64,000 nucleotides of DNA. Source: CAYRGG01 sp964423745 (GTDB lineage: Bacteria; Pseudomonadota; Gammaproteobacteria; Competibacterales; Competibacteraceae). The notes under the pieces are model-generated. The model was not told the origin of the DNA and did no database searches. It saw only the letters and a list, made by a program, of their open reading frames with translations. The position numbers and the translations under genes were made by a program. Below are positions 52,389 to 63,800 of the stretch, one piece after another. The stretch is from positions 1 through 64,000 of the forward strand of contig CAYRGG010000003.1 of assembly GCA_964423745.1 (NCBI GenBank). Reading direction: 5' to 3'. Position 1 is the stretch's first letter, and every line of letters begins with the position of its first letter.

Positions 52389-53521
52389 CAGATCAGGGCA
52401 ATGACGGCAAAATGGCATGGTTGCACCTTGCCACTGCCATCGAAAGCCCAGGAGGATGTGCCGCGAGCATAGACATACTCAGTTTTGCCTCCTTCCTCCT
52501 GAAATTTTTGCTCAGTGAGCGTGACCAGACGACGATGTAGCCAGCCATGAAACTTCTGCTTCAGGCTAGAGCGCTTTCTACCCCCCTTGGGACGCCAGCC
52601 TTTCAGATCTTCATAGACGATAGTGCTGGCTCCATACGCCAGGGCAAAGTTGACCAGTTGCCGGGATAGCTGCTGAGCAATATTGGCGTTGATAGCTTTT
52701 GCTCGACGGTATGGCGTTTTAGCAAAGCCTTGGTGCAATAGCTTGGTTTTTCTTACCTTGTGGCGAATGATCGTGGCCTGTTTATCGCGACGGTCTATGT
52801 CAGAGGCCGGATGTATGAACGTCCGAGCCAATACAGTGCCGTCAGGACAAACAATTGACGCAGTGGCCAGGGTGTTGATGCCTACATCGACAGCACACAC
52901 CACATCGGTTTGCCGCTGGGGTGGCATAATGCCAAAGGGCACAGCCAGATGACAGTGTTTCTCTGAAATCACCAAATAGGGAGACTTGATGGAACCAGTT
53001 AGATGTCGTTGCCGCTTACTGGTAATCGGCACTTCAGCCCAAACCCAATCAGAGCCGCTCCAAACCTTAATCCACGCAACCCACATTGGCGCGTCAAAGT
53101 TAACCAACTGCCCTTTATAAAGAGCTGGGTAACAGCCAGCATTCACATTGAAGATGGGTGGTTTCGCATCACGCCGTTTTCGGATTCCTAATTGCCATTC
53201 CCGATATCGAGTCAGGTAGGACGCAACCTGCCCTTTTACAAATTCGATAGCTGCCCGTCTGAGATACGACGGGAACTTGTAGAACCGCTTTTCAAAGTAG
53301 CCATACTTTGGGTTAGGATTCTTCTGGGTGCAATGGATGAGCTTTTCCACTACCCCACAGAAGCTTTTGGCTGCAACCAATGCTGACCAGTGCCCCATCA
53401 CCACATAGCTCAGTGCCTTGCAGTAAGCTCGATACTCGTCAACCGTGGCCAGCAAATGAAGTCTCACGTCTGGCGAGGGTTGCAAGCCCCATTTGTCCGT
53501 GCGTACAATGGCTCTACTCAT
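52385..53521 (-). CDS. tnpB: TnpB-like RNA-guided nuclease, C-terminally truncated
   Basis: This 378-aa IS605 OrfB/TnpB protein has RuvC-I Asp in A-V-D-V-G-I-N (D212) and RuvC-II Glu in V-Y-E-D-L-K-G-W (E304). After R-G-T-S-S-W-A-F-D-G-S-G-K-V the sequence departs from the family and stops. The zinc-finger remainder and the third catalytic Asp (in a D-L-N-A-S-Y-N-like context) are missing. The nuclease is therefore probably inactive, though RNA and DNA binding could remain. ATG 53521 is the likely start, 16 bp from tnpA on the other strand. Confidence 0.88.
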   Translation of the reverse strand: MSRAIVRTDKWGLQPSPDVRLHLLATVDEYRAYCKALSYVVMGHWSALVAAKSFCGVVEKLIHCTQKNPNPKYGYFEKRFYKFPSYLRRAAIEFVKGQVASYLTRYREWQLGIRKRRDAKPPIFNVNAGCYPALYKGQLVNFDAPMWVAWIKVWSGSDWVWAEVPITSKRQRHLTGSIKSPYLVISEKHCHLAVPFGIMPPQRQTDVVCAVDVGINTLATASIVCPDGTVLARTFIHPASDIDRRDKQATIIRHKVRKTKLLHQGFAKTPYRRAKAINANIAQQLSRQLVNFALAYGASTIVYEDLKGWRPKGGRKRSSLKQKFHGWLHRRLVTLTEQKFQEEGGKTEYVYARGTSSWAFDGSGKVQPCHFAVIALIC

Positions 53522-53537
53522 AGTCAAGTTGTAGCAT

Positions 53538-53987
53538 ATGGAGCGAGATTTTGCGATCTTAAAAACCAAGAATCACGGTGCTTACAGACTGTGCTATCAC
53601 CTCGTGTTGTCAATGAAGTATCGCCACAAATGCCTGAGCGCTGAGATGTTGGACCGATTGGAGACGATATGCGCTGACCTCCTGGCTAAGTGGGGCGGTG
53701 AGTTGATTGAGTTCGGTGGGGAACCTGACCATGTACATCTGTTGTTCGAGGTTGACCCGACCGTTAGATTGTCTGACTTGGTAAAAAATCTGAAGTCGGT
53801 ATCCGCCCGAAAGATGCGTCAAGCGTTTGCAGAACAACTGCGCCCCTTCTACTGGAAACCCTACTTCTGGAACAGAGCTTATGGGCTGATCACCACTGGC
53901 GGTAGAGCCAATGTTGAAACGCTGTTGAAGTACATCGGAAATCAGGATGACCCGCGTAAACTTCGTCCGCCGCTAACTAACGAATGA
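53538..53987 (+). CDS. tnpA: IS200/IS605 TnpA, Y1 HUH transposase
   Basis: This 149-aa single-strand transposase has H-U-H as D-H-V-H-L (His 65, His 67) and the nucleophilic Tyr 132 in L-L-K-Y-I-G-N-Q. Length and the G-A-Y-R-L-C-Y-H-L-V-L-S-M-K-Y-R-H start are typical of the family. It appears intact, unlike its partner tnpB. Confidence 0.93.
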   Translation: MERDFAILKTKNHGAYRLCYHLVLSMKYRHKCLSAEMLDRLETICADLLAKWGGELIEFGGEPDHVHLLFEVDPTVRLSDLVKNLKSVSARKMRQAFAEQLRPFYWKPYFWNRAYGLITTGGRANVETLLKYIGNQDDPRKLRPPLTNE

Positions 53988-54041
53988 CGCTTTACGTCCA
54001 TTGGTAGGATGCGCGACGGTTTTGCTCAAGGATTATTCGCA

Positions 54042-54332
54042 TCATCTGGAACCTCCTAGAAATAGCATTCGGACCATCATTAAGAGAATTCCGACGTTCA
54101 TTGGAACAATGACACCCAACATCCAATACACAACCTTTATATCAGATTTAACAATGGTTATTTGTTCCTTCAGCTCAGACCGAGACTTTTGGATCTCCTC
54201 TTTAAGCTCGAACTTGACAGCATTCAATTTTTCGTTCTGATTGCCAAGAACTTTGGCAACTTCAGTAGCCTTGTTTTCGGCTATGCCTATGCTTTTTAAG
54301 GCATCAAACACTTCATAAACCATTTGCGTCAT
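54042..54332 (-). CDS. Small coiled-coil membrane protein, DUF1640-like
   Basis: This 96-aa protein has a helical N-terminus (V-F-D-A-L-K-S-I-G), a charged coiled coil (E-I-Q-K-S-R-S-E-L-K-E-Q) and a C-terminal membrane helix (Y-W-M-L-G-V-I-V-P-M-N-V-G-I-L-L-M-M-V). This resembles small bacterial DUF1640/CCDC90-type proteins. ATG 54332 has a strong AGGAGG ribosome site; an upstream GTG at 54338 falls too near it. Function is unknown. Confidence 0.75.
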   Translation of the reverse strand: MTQMVYEVFDALKSIGIAENKATEVAKVLGNQNEKLNAVKFELKEEIQKSRSELKEQITIVKSDIKVVYWMLGVIVPMNVGILLMMVRMLFLGGSR

Positions 54333-54837
54333 ACACAAACCTCCTATCGAACCAAGTATCGCCCAAAAAAGTGACCATACTCAGTTAACCCAATAAGACA
54401 AATCATTTAGGGGAAAAGAAATAACGGCGATAACGCCTAAGAAATCCACGGATATCCGTAGCCAGAAAAACCGTCTGTCTTATCGTAAATGCACGGAGAT
54501 AGCGGTGGAGATTGTGAGCTATCAAGGTACGTTCTGGTCGCGCTGTTTTTACTAAATTTCTCAATTCTAAATCTGAACAACCACCTACTCAAGTAGGTGG
54601 GTTCGCGCGGGTCGCAGAGGACTGAAAGTCCACCCGGTATGCGCCCCGCGCTCAAGATTTCGCCAATCCGGCTTGTGTTGCAAAACTAAGCATCGTCAAA
54701 AGATCGGTGCTAAAGCTGACCGGCTAAAGCCGGTGGTTTTAACCTTGTGCATGGAAAATAAAATTTATTGGCCTGGGGTTTGCATCCTATTTATATATAA
54801 ATTTATACAAAAACGACAGCTGTCATTGACTTTTAGT
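54333..54837. other. Intergenic region holding an IS605-like structured end
   Basis: About 500 bp lie between the small membrane-protein gene and the giant gene. It contains the hairpin series at 54581-54734 described separately. Further right, AT-rich sequence (TTATATATAAATTTATAC near 54791) probably belongs to the promoter of the giant gene. Confidence 0.4.
54581..54734 (+). ncRNA. Structured IS200/IS605-like end, possible omega-RNA remnant
   Basis: There are four stems: CCACCTACT-CA-AGTAGGTGG (54581-54600); GCGCGGG (54605-54611) with CCCGCGC (54645-54651) enclosing GGACT-GAA-AGTCC (54619-54631); and ACCGGCT-AA-AGCCGGT (54719-54734). Subterminal hairpins and this kind of stem series are typical of IS605 right ends and their tnpB-associated guide RNA. 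No tnpB 3' end precedes it, so it is an orphan remnant. RNA status is inferred. Confidence 0.5.
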
Positions 54838-57800
54838 ATGAAGAAACGGACTTCACTGCGCCATCGACGTTCTTTATGGCTCGAAGAGCTCGAACCACGT
54901 TTATTGTTTTCGGCTGGCCTAGAAAGCGTCCTCCTGGAGGAGGACTTATCAGCCACGTCTCCCTTGTCCTATGGCGTTGTTTCCCAAGACATCGATGAAA
55001 TCAATTCTAGCTCCACCGATAATGTGGTGGCGACGGATGTCCCTGTACGCCGAGAATTGATCATTTTCGACAGTCGCGTGGCTGATTATCAGCAACTTGT
55101 GGACCATCTGTTAGCCGACAACCCTGATGACCGGGAGCGGGAAATCCTGGTGCTGGATAGCAACCAAGATGGCATCCAGCAGATCAGTGAAGCGTTGGCC
55201 AACCGACAAGGGATTGACGCGATACATGTGGTTTCCCATGGCAGTGATGGTCTTTTGACGCTGGGCGCTACTGAGCTTGGGCTTCATAACCTGGATGTCT
55301 ATGCCGGGGTCATCGCCGAGTGGGGTAATGCGCTCGCCGATGAAGCCGATCTTTTGTTTTATGGCTGCGATCTTGCCGCCGGACCCGACGGTCAAACCCT
55401 CATACAACGCTTGGCGGGGTTGACCGGCGCCGATGTGGCCGCGAGCGATGACCTTACGGGCCACGAAGACCTGGGTGGTGATTGGGCCCTGGAATATCAG
55501 ACTGGCGATCTCGAAACCCAGATAGCCATTAATGAGTCAACACAAAACATCTGGATGGCTATATTACCGACCCCTGACTTAGCGGATCTATGGTTTAGCA
55601 CCCAAGGTGACGTGTCCTCCAGTGGTGTTCCCGGTCTTTCGAGCTGGAACGAATCGGAAATTCTTGAGTTTAGCAATAATCCAACCTTTGAACCCAGTGG
55701 AACAGCCGGTCAGGTGGCAACGGTCTTTGACATCGACCCTTTCACCCAGGACGGAAATGCCAGTATCGATGGAATGCACATAGTTTCAAAGACCGTCACA
55801 TCGGGAACAACGCTTCTCCAGCAGGGGGATTTGCTATTCTCAACTGCCCAGGATGAAACCATCGATGGGATTAGCGTTAGGGATGAGGATGTTCTTGTAT
55901 TCCGTCCAGACACCCCTGGCAACCTTGGATCTGGCGTCTTTTTTGTCCTCATCGATGGATCTGATGTTGGTCTTAGCGATGTACAAGCACTCACTTTAGT
56001 TGAACAAAATATATCTATCGGTGGTGTAAATCTAAATGCTGGAGACCTTTTAATCGCCGATGATCAGAAAGACCTGGAACGGCTCTCGCTGACTTTTACT
56101 GGCACAAACACAGCCGGCTCTATAAGTCTGTTTTTAGACATGACTGACCTTGGTATCTCGTCCGGCAACCGAATCGTTGGGATCCATTTGGTTGGATCGG
56201 ATCTTACAGTTGGGGACGAAACGCTAACCGTAGGGCAATTTCTCGTCTCGCTGACGGATACAGACTCCTTTGGCGGACTCACTAACGTTGAGCCACACGA
56301 TGTGTTTACTCTCGATGTTACGGCAATAGGCTCAAATTCCTCTGCAACACCGACCCTGTGGTTCGACGGTTCCGATGTAGGATTAACCTCCTCATCGGAT
56401 GAGGAAATTCACGCTGTGACACTCAATGTCAATCAAGCGCCCATCGATTTGCAACCTACCGCAACGGCTGAAGGCGGTCTGAGCCTGAACGAAGACGGTG
56501 GCAACGACGCTTATCTGATTGCCGACGATGGCGGCGCCATCCTGGGTGGCCGCACGGCATTGACGGCGGAGATCCGCTTCGCCACCAGCGATAATATCAA
56601 TTCTAATCCGTTACTGAATTACGCCACAGCGACAACCGACAAAGAGTTATCTGTATTAATAAATAGTTTAGGCGAATTAAAAATTTGGGTAGCCGAGTCA
56701 CAGATCGCTTCGAACGCCATTGATTACCGCACACTGGCTGATGGACAGACGCATACCTTGTCGTTTACGTGGAGCAACAGCAGCGGTGATTGGTCAGTCT
56801 ATGTCGACAGGACATTGACTGACAGCGGTGCCGGTCTGGCAACAGGTCAGACGCTAGACGGCGGCGGAACCATTGTGTTCGGTCAGGACCAGGACTCGGT
56901 AGACGCTGGCTATTCCAACACCCAGGTATTCGGAGCCACGCTATACGATGCCCGCCTCTTCAGTGACGTGCGCACCGGCAGCGAGATTACCGCCAACTAT
57001 CGCAGCACGTTACCTTATGATGAGCCAAGTATGCTTGCCAACTGGCAATTCGATCAACTCTCCACCAATGGCGTCGTCCTTGACGCGGTCAGCGGTAACA
57101 ACCTCACTATTCAACATGTCAATGATATCGGCTTTACGACCAGCAGTCCAACCCTGACCTTCGAACTAGATGAAAACTCACTGACCGGCACGGTAGTTGG
57201 CAGTATAGCGGGTAGCGACGCCGAACGCGAGGCCAAGATTGCTTCGCTCCTGGCCGCTGACCCGAACCTTACTTACAGCGCCGAGACGGGTAAGTTCTAC
57301 AAGGTTGTCACAGGTTCGGTCAATTGGGTGACCGCGCAGTCAACTGCGCTCACCACCGGTTTGAATGGCGTAAATGGGCAACTCGCCACCATCAATTCTG
57401 CAGCGGAGAACGACATTCTTGCCGGTCTGCGCACAACGGCTGGTATCGATTTGTGGATAGGCGCGTCAGACCAGACTAGCGAAGGAGCTTGGTACTGGCA
57501 AAATGGCAATAGTGACGGTGACCAATTCTGGCAGGGAACCGGTACGGGAAACAGCGTCGACGGAAATTATAACAACTGGGTAGCGGGAGACCCTAACGCG
57601 CCCTCCGCAGCAGATGATGCGGCAGTTATAACCAGCATGGGTGAATGGGGTGATCGTGACGTCGCTAACACCTATGGCTATATTGTGGAGTGGCAGGCCG
57701 ACGAGGTCCTCGACACCACCGATCCACTGACCTACTCGATTCAATCGCAAACCATCGCCGGCGCCTTTGCCATCGATGCCGATAGCGGTGAAATTACGGT

Positions 57801-60800
57801 GGCCGATGGTTCGCTGCTCGATTACAGCACCAATCCCAATCATAGTGTTACCGTGCGCGTCAGCGACGGCAGCTTGAGCTACAACGAGGCTTTTAAAGTT
57901 TCCCTCTTTTCAACCACGTTGACCGTCGATACAACCGACGATTACAGCAGCGCCGATGCCCGTTACGGAAATACATCATCAATCGTGGCACTGCTGGCTG
58001 ATAAAGGCACCGATAATAGGGTTTCGCTGCGCGAGGCCATCATCGCGGCCAATAACACGGCCAACAGTGGCGCGCCGGATAAAATCGTATTCGACATCCC
58101 CCTCGACGACGCTAATCATCTGTACTACCGCAACAATGGGATTGCTGACAGCTTTGCGGCACCGGTCGCGACGACGTTGGCCGACAACGCGATCAGTGAC
58201 TTCGACAGCGACTATGCAGCAGGTACTGCCCGCTCCTGGTACCGCATCACACTCGATACTAACCAACTTAATGTGACGGATGCAGTAATCATCGACGGCA
58301 GCACCCAGCCTGGTTACGACCCCGCCAAAGGACCGGTCATTGAGATCAATGCCGCAGGAGTCCAGGATTCCGATCCAAATGCTATGACACTGTCAAATGG
58401 CGCTTCGACAATCCGCGGTCTGGTAATCAACCGCACTAGCGATCAAGGTATCGAAGTCGATGCTGGCGCTGCCGGATCGGTTATCGTAGGTAATTATTTT
58501 GGTACGGATATCTCCGGAACACAAGCACGGGGTAATTGGGCGGGTATCGCCATCAAGGCAGACAATGTCATCTTCGGCGGTCCAACGCCTGAAGATCGGA
58601 ACTTAGTCTCTGGTAATCAGGATCGGGGTGTCGAAATCTATAATTTCGCCAGCGGAATAGTCGTACAGGGCAACTATATCGGCACCACCGTCACTGGCAA
58701 CGGAGCGTTGGGCAACAGTGGTATCGGTATCGGTACCGGTATCGATAACCGCAGTGAGGCAAACGATGTCCTCATCGGCGGCACCGGCGCAGGTGAAGGT
58801 AACCTCATCGCTCACAACAGTAGCAACGGTGTCTGGATCCACAAGGGCAAAAATATCTCGGTGCTCGGCAACACGATTTTTTCCAACATCGGTCGCGGCA
58901 TTGATCTCGACGAAAACGGTGTGACCGCTAACGATGCTCCAGCAAACAAAGATTCAGACAGCGGTCCAAATAACCTACAGAATTACCCGGTTATTACGGC
59001 GGCTGCCACTAACACCACTGACAGTATCGCCATTGGAGGTTCACTCAACAGCACATCCAACACCACCTTCCGCATCGAATTCTTCGCCAGTGTTACGGCG
59101 GACGGAACTGGCCATGGCGAAGCTGAACGTTATCTCGGCTTCACCAGGGTGACCACCGACGGCAGCGGTGGTGCCAGTTTTAGTGTTTCGCTTCCTAAAG
59201 TCGTTGCCGCGGGTGAATACATCACCGCTACCGCGACCGTGGACAACGGCGAAGGCACTTACGGGGACACCTCAGAATTTGCACAAAATGTTCCAGCGCT
59301 GTTTGAACTCGATATAGATGCGGATGACAGCTCTGGCCAGAGCGGCGCAAACTTCGCCACCGCTTTCACCGAAGACGGCGGACCTGTCGCTATTGTTGAT
59401 AGCGACGCCACTCTGTCAGAAAACGGCAGTCCGACGCTAACGTCTCTCACCGTTACCCTTACCAATCTACCAGACGGCACGGCGGAAACTCTAAGCGCAA
59501 ATGTCGACGGCACTAGCATCAACGCAAGTTACGACAGCGGAACTGGTGTGCTGACCCTTAACGGTAGCGATACGGTGGCCAACTACCAGCAAGTCCTGAG
59601 AACGATCACCTATAACAATAGCTCGCAGAATCCCGACACCACGCCGCGCATTATCACCTTACGGGCAACCGATGGCGCTACGGCCAGCAATATAGCCACC
59701 GCTACAATCGACGTTGTTGCATTCAATGATGCACCTACTTTTAAAGCTAGCGACGATACTAGCTACACCATGTTTAATACTAAACATGACACCGGCGAGA
59801 GTGTTGTGGTGCAGGCTGATGGCAAAATCCTCGTCGCAGGCTACCATGATCTTACTAACAGCGATTTTGCTGTGGCTCGCTATCATAGTGACGGCACCCT
59901 TGACAACACCTTCGGCACTGGCGGCATCCGCACTGTCGACTTCGGTTCTAGCAACGACCAAGCCTACAGCGTCGCGGTGCAGGCGGATGGTAAAATCCTC
60001 GTCGCAGGCTACAGCGATAAGGCCGGTACTAACGATTTTGCCGTGGTCCGTCTCAAGAGTGACGGCACCCTTGACAACACCTTCGGCACTGGCGGCATCC
60101 GCACTGTCGACTTCGGTTCTAGCAACGACCAAGCCTACAGCGTCGCGGTGCAGGCGGATGGTAAAATCCTCGTCGCAGGCTACAGCGATAAGGCCGGTAC
60201 TAACGATTTTGCCGTGGTCCGTCTCAAGAGTGACGGCACCCTTGACAACACCTTCGGCACTGGCGGCATCCGCACTGTCGACTTCGGTTCTAGCAACGAC
60301 CAAGCCTACAGCGTCGCGGTGCAGGCGGATGGTAAAATCCTCGTCGCAGGCTCTAGCATTAACGGCGTTAACAGCGATTTTGCTGTGGTCCGTTTAAATA
60401 GCGATGGCACACTTAACAACACCTTTGGTAATGGCGGCAAGCTCACCACTGATATTGTGTCTCGAAACGACCGTGGCAAAAGCCTCACAGTGCAGACTGA
60501 TGGCAAAATCCTTGTCGCGGGTTTTAGTGATGCCTGGGCCAACAACGATTTTGCTGTGGTCCGTTTAAATAGCGATGGCACACTTGACGACACCTTTGGC
60601 AATGGCGGCAAGCTCACCACTAATGTTAGCTATAACGGATTAGACGATACAGGCCACAGCGTCGCGGTACAAGATGACGGTAAGATTCTCGTCGTAGGCC
60701 ATACTACAGAAAGTCTCTTTGAGTCTCACTTTGCTGTAGTGCGCTATAACAGCGACGGCTCGCTGGATACCACGTTTGATTCTTTAAAAATTACTACCCT

Positions 60801-63800
60801 CGACGGTAATCTCACCTTTGTCGAAGACGGTGCCCCTGTGGTGCTGGATGAAGACGTGGAGGTTTTTGATGCCGACTTCTCGGCTATTGGTAACTTTGAC
60901 GCGGCTACCTTAACGCTAACACGTAACGGTGGGGCCAATGCGGAAGATGTTTACTCCGCCACTGGAACACTCAGTGCACTGACTGAAGGCAGCAATCTGA
61001 TAGTGGACAGCACCACTATTGGTACGGTCACCACCAACTCGGGCGGCAGGCTGATGCTAACGTTTAACAGCAACGCCACGAATATCCTGGTCAACCAGGC
61101 GATGCAACAGATCGCCTACAGAAATAGCAGCGTCACACCGCCTGCCAATATCCAAATCGACTGGACCTTTGACGATGGCAATACCGGCGCTCAAGGCAGC
61201 GGTGGAACGAAGCAGACTACCGGTAGCACCACCGTTGCCATCACTGTCAACAATGCGCCCAATGATCTAGCTGCAGTCGCGACTAGCGAAGGAGGTTTAA
61301 GCCTCAACGAAGACGGTGGCAACGACGCCTATCTGATTGCCGATGATGGGAGTGCTGTGCTCGGTGGATTGACATCGCTGACCTTTGAAACCCGCTATTC
61401 CAGCACCGATAGTACGACCCGCCAGCCCCTAGTCTCCTATGCCACATCAACGAATCACAACGAGTTCAAGATTGTTTTGCAAGCAGATGGCAGATTTCTG
61501 TTTCAAATTGGTACAAAACAAATTACATCTTCCGCCTTTGACTTCACTTCCATTGCCGATGGCGAAGAACACACCATCTCCTTCACCTGGCAGAGCACCG
61601 ACGGTGGCTGGAGCATTTACGTGGATGGGGTCGAGAGAGACTCTGGCTCTGGTGTTTATACCGGCGGAACAATCGCCGCGGGCGGCAGCCTCGTCATTGG
61701 TCAAGAACAGAACAGCATGGATGGGGGCTACCGCACTGAGGTTGTTCTATCTGCTACATTACACAACACACGCCTTTTTAACGATGTCCGTTCGGCAGCC
61801 GAGATTGCAGTGTATTACAGTTCAACCCTGCCCCATGACGAAAGCGGGATGATCGCCAACTGGACGTTCAACCATTTGTCCACCAATGGCGTCGTCACCG
61901 ATACGGTGGCAGGCAATAATCTGACCATTAATCATGTGGGCGTGGGTGGTGGTTTTACTACTAGCACCCCTGAACTGACCTTTGCCATTAACGAGAATAG
62001 CGTGACTGGTACTGCTATTGGCTCCGTCGCAGGTAACGACGCCGAGCGCCAGGACAGGATTGCCGCGTTGCTAGCGGCAAATCCAGGACTTGTCTACAGC
62101 GCTGAGTTCAACAAATTCTATAAAGTTTCAGATAACACGTCGATCACTTGGTCAGCAGCCCAGACCGCAGCACAGGGAACAAATCTAAATACGGTGGCTG
62201 GCCAACTGGTCACCATCGGATCGGCGGCGGAAAACGCCTTGGTATTGAATCAACTGGTTGCCCCCAGCACTGTATCCAAATGGATCGGCGCTACCGATAC
62301 CACCTTTGAAGGCCAGTGGTTTTGGCAAGACAACGGCACGGATGACGAGCTTTTCTGGGTTGGTGACGATACCGGCAGCTCACTAGGCTATGCCAACTGG
62401 GCTAGTGGTGAACCTAATAGTAGCTCGTCGGATTCCGGGGCTATCATGGATAATAGCGGTGGGACCTGGTACGACTACCCTATCTCTGTGACCATTGGCG
62501 GCTATGTCATGGAATGGAATGCTGATGACGTCCTCGACGCCACCGATCCCCTAACCTACTCCATCCAATCACAAACTGTCGCCGGGGCTTTCGCTATCGA
62601 CGCCGACAGCGGCGAGATCACCGTCGCCGATGGGGCACTCCTGGATTTTGAAAGCAACGCGACCCATACCATCACCGTGCGCGTTAATGATATCGGCGGC
62701 CTTAGCTATGACGAAGCGTTCACTGTCGCGTTGAAAGATCTTGATGAACCTCCTGTAAACACGGTTCCTGACGCTCAAACCACCGCCGAAGATATTATCC
62801 TTACTTTTAGCTCGGCAAACGGCAATCAGATTTTCATCAGCGACGACCACGGTGAAACGCCGACAGTGATCGTCTCGGTGGGTAACGGCACCTTGACCGT
62901 GAGCGGCGCTGGCAGTGCAGTGGTGGGTGGAGATGGCACTGCAGCGGTCACGCTTTCTGGCTCTGTCGCGAATATTAACGTAGCGCTGAATGGCCTACAG
63001 TACAATGCCAATCCCGATTGGAATGGCATGGACGTGCTCAACGTTTTCACTACCGACGGCGGTGCTCAGCAAGACATCGATACTGTTCAGATTAACGTTA
63101 CCGCCGTCAATGATGCGCCCGTCATGACTTTGCCAGGTGGTTCAATGACCTACACGGAAGGTGACCCGGCCACGGTGATCGATGCCAGCGCAACGGTCAG
63201 CGATATCGATTCCACGGATTTTAATACCGGCGCCTTGATAGTGTCGTTTGTATCGGGCAGCGACAGCGCAAAGGATACACTGGCCATCCGCAACCAGGGA
63301 ATGGGTGCAGGTCAAATTGGCTTATCGGGTACTAGCGACGTAACCTTTGGCGGAGTGGTGATTGGCGCCTATACCGGCGGCAGCAATGGAGCCGACCTCG
63401 TCATTATCCTCAACGGCAGTGCTACCTCCGCCGCCGCCGAGGCATTGGTTCGCAGTATTACCTATCAGAATACCGATAGCGGAGCGCCTACGCCAGATGT
63501 GCGCACGGTGCGCTTCGCGCTGACCGACGGAGACGGTGGCACAAGCATTAATGACACAGTAGTTGACGTCGACGGTATCAACGACGCTCCTGTACTAACA
63601 CCCAGGGGTCCACTCCCCTATTCAATAACCGAAGACGACACGAACAACAGCGGGGCATTGATCTCGTGGGCATTGGGTAGTTCAGTCACCGATGTGGACA
63701 GCGGCGCGGTCGAAGGCATTGCTATTACAGGTTTAACACCAGGCATGGGTAGCGGAGAGTATTCAACAGATGGAGGCAGCAGTTGGACCGAAATAGGGGC

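Larger units (their letters stand above)
52385..53987. mobile_element. Remnant of an IS200/IS605-type element
   Basis: tnpB and tnpA are divergent with 16 bp between their starts, the arrangement of IS605-like elements. The tnpB side has lost its end: the C-terminus and right end are replaced by a family-C repeat. The left end beyond tnpA (after 53987) is not recognisable. It is therefore unlikely to be mobile on its own unless tnpA acts on ends elsewhere. Confidence 0.85.

Noticed and set aside
59659..60303. 214-codon minus-strand frame with three identical 57-residue repeats
   Set aside because: It is the antisense shadow of the exact tandem repeats in the giant gene.
59890..60351. Tandem repeats as a possible CRISPR array
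   Set aside because: Units are 171 bp, contiguous without spacers and in frame with the delta-60 coding sequence.
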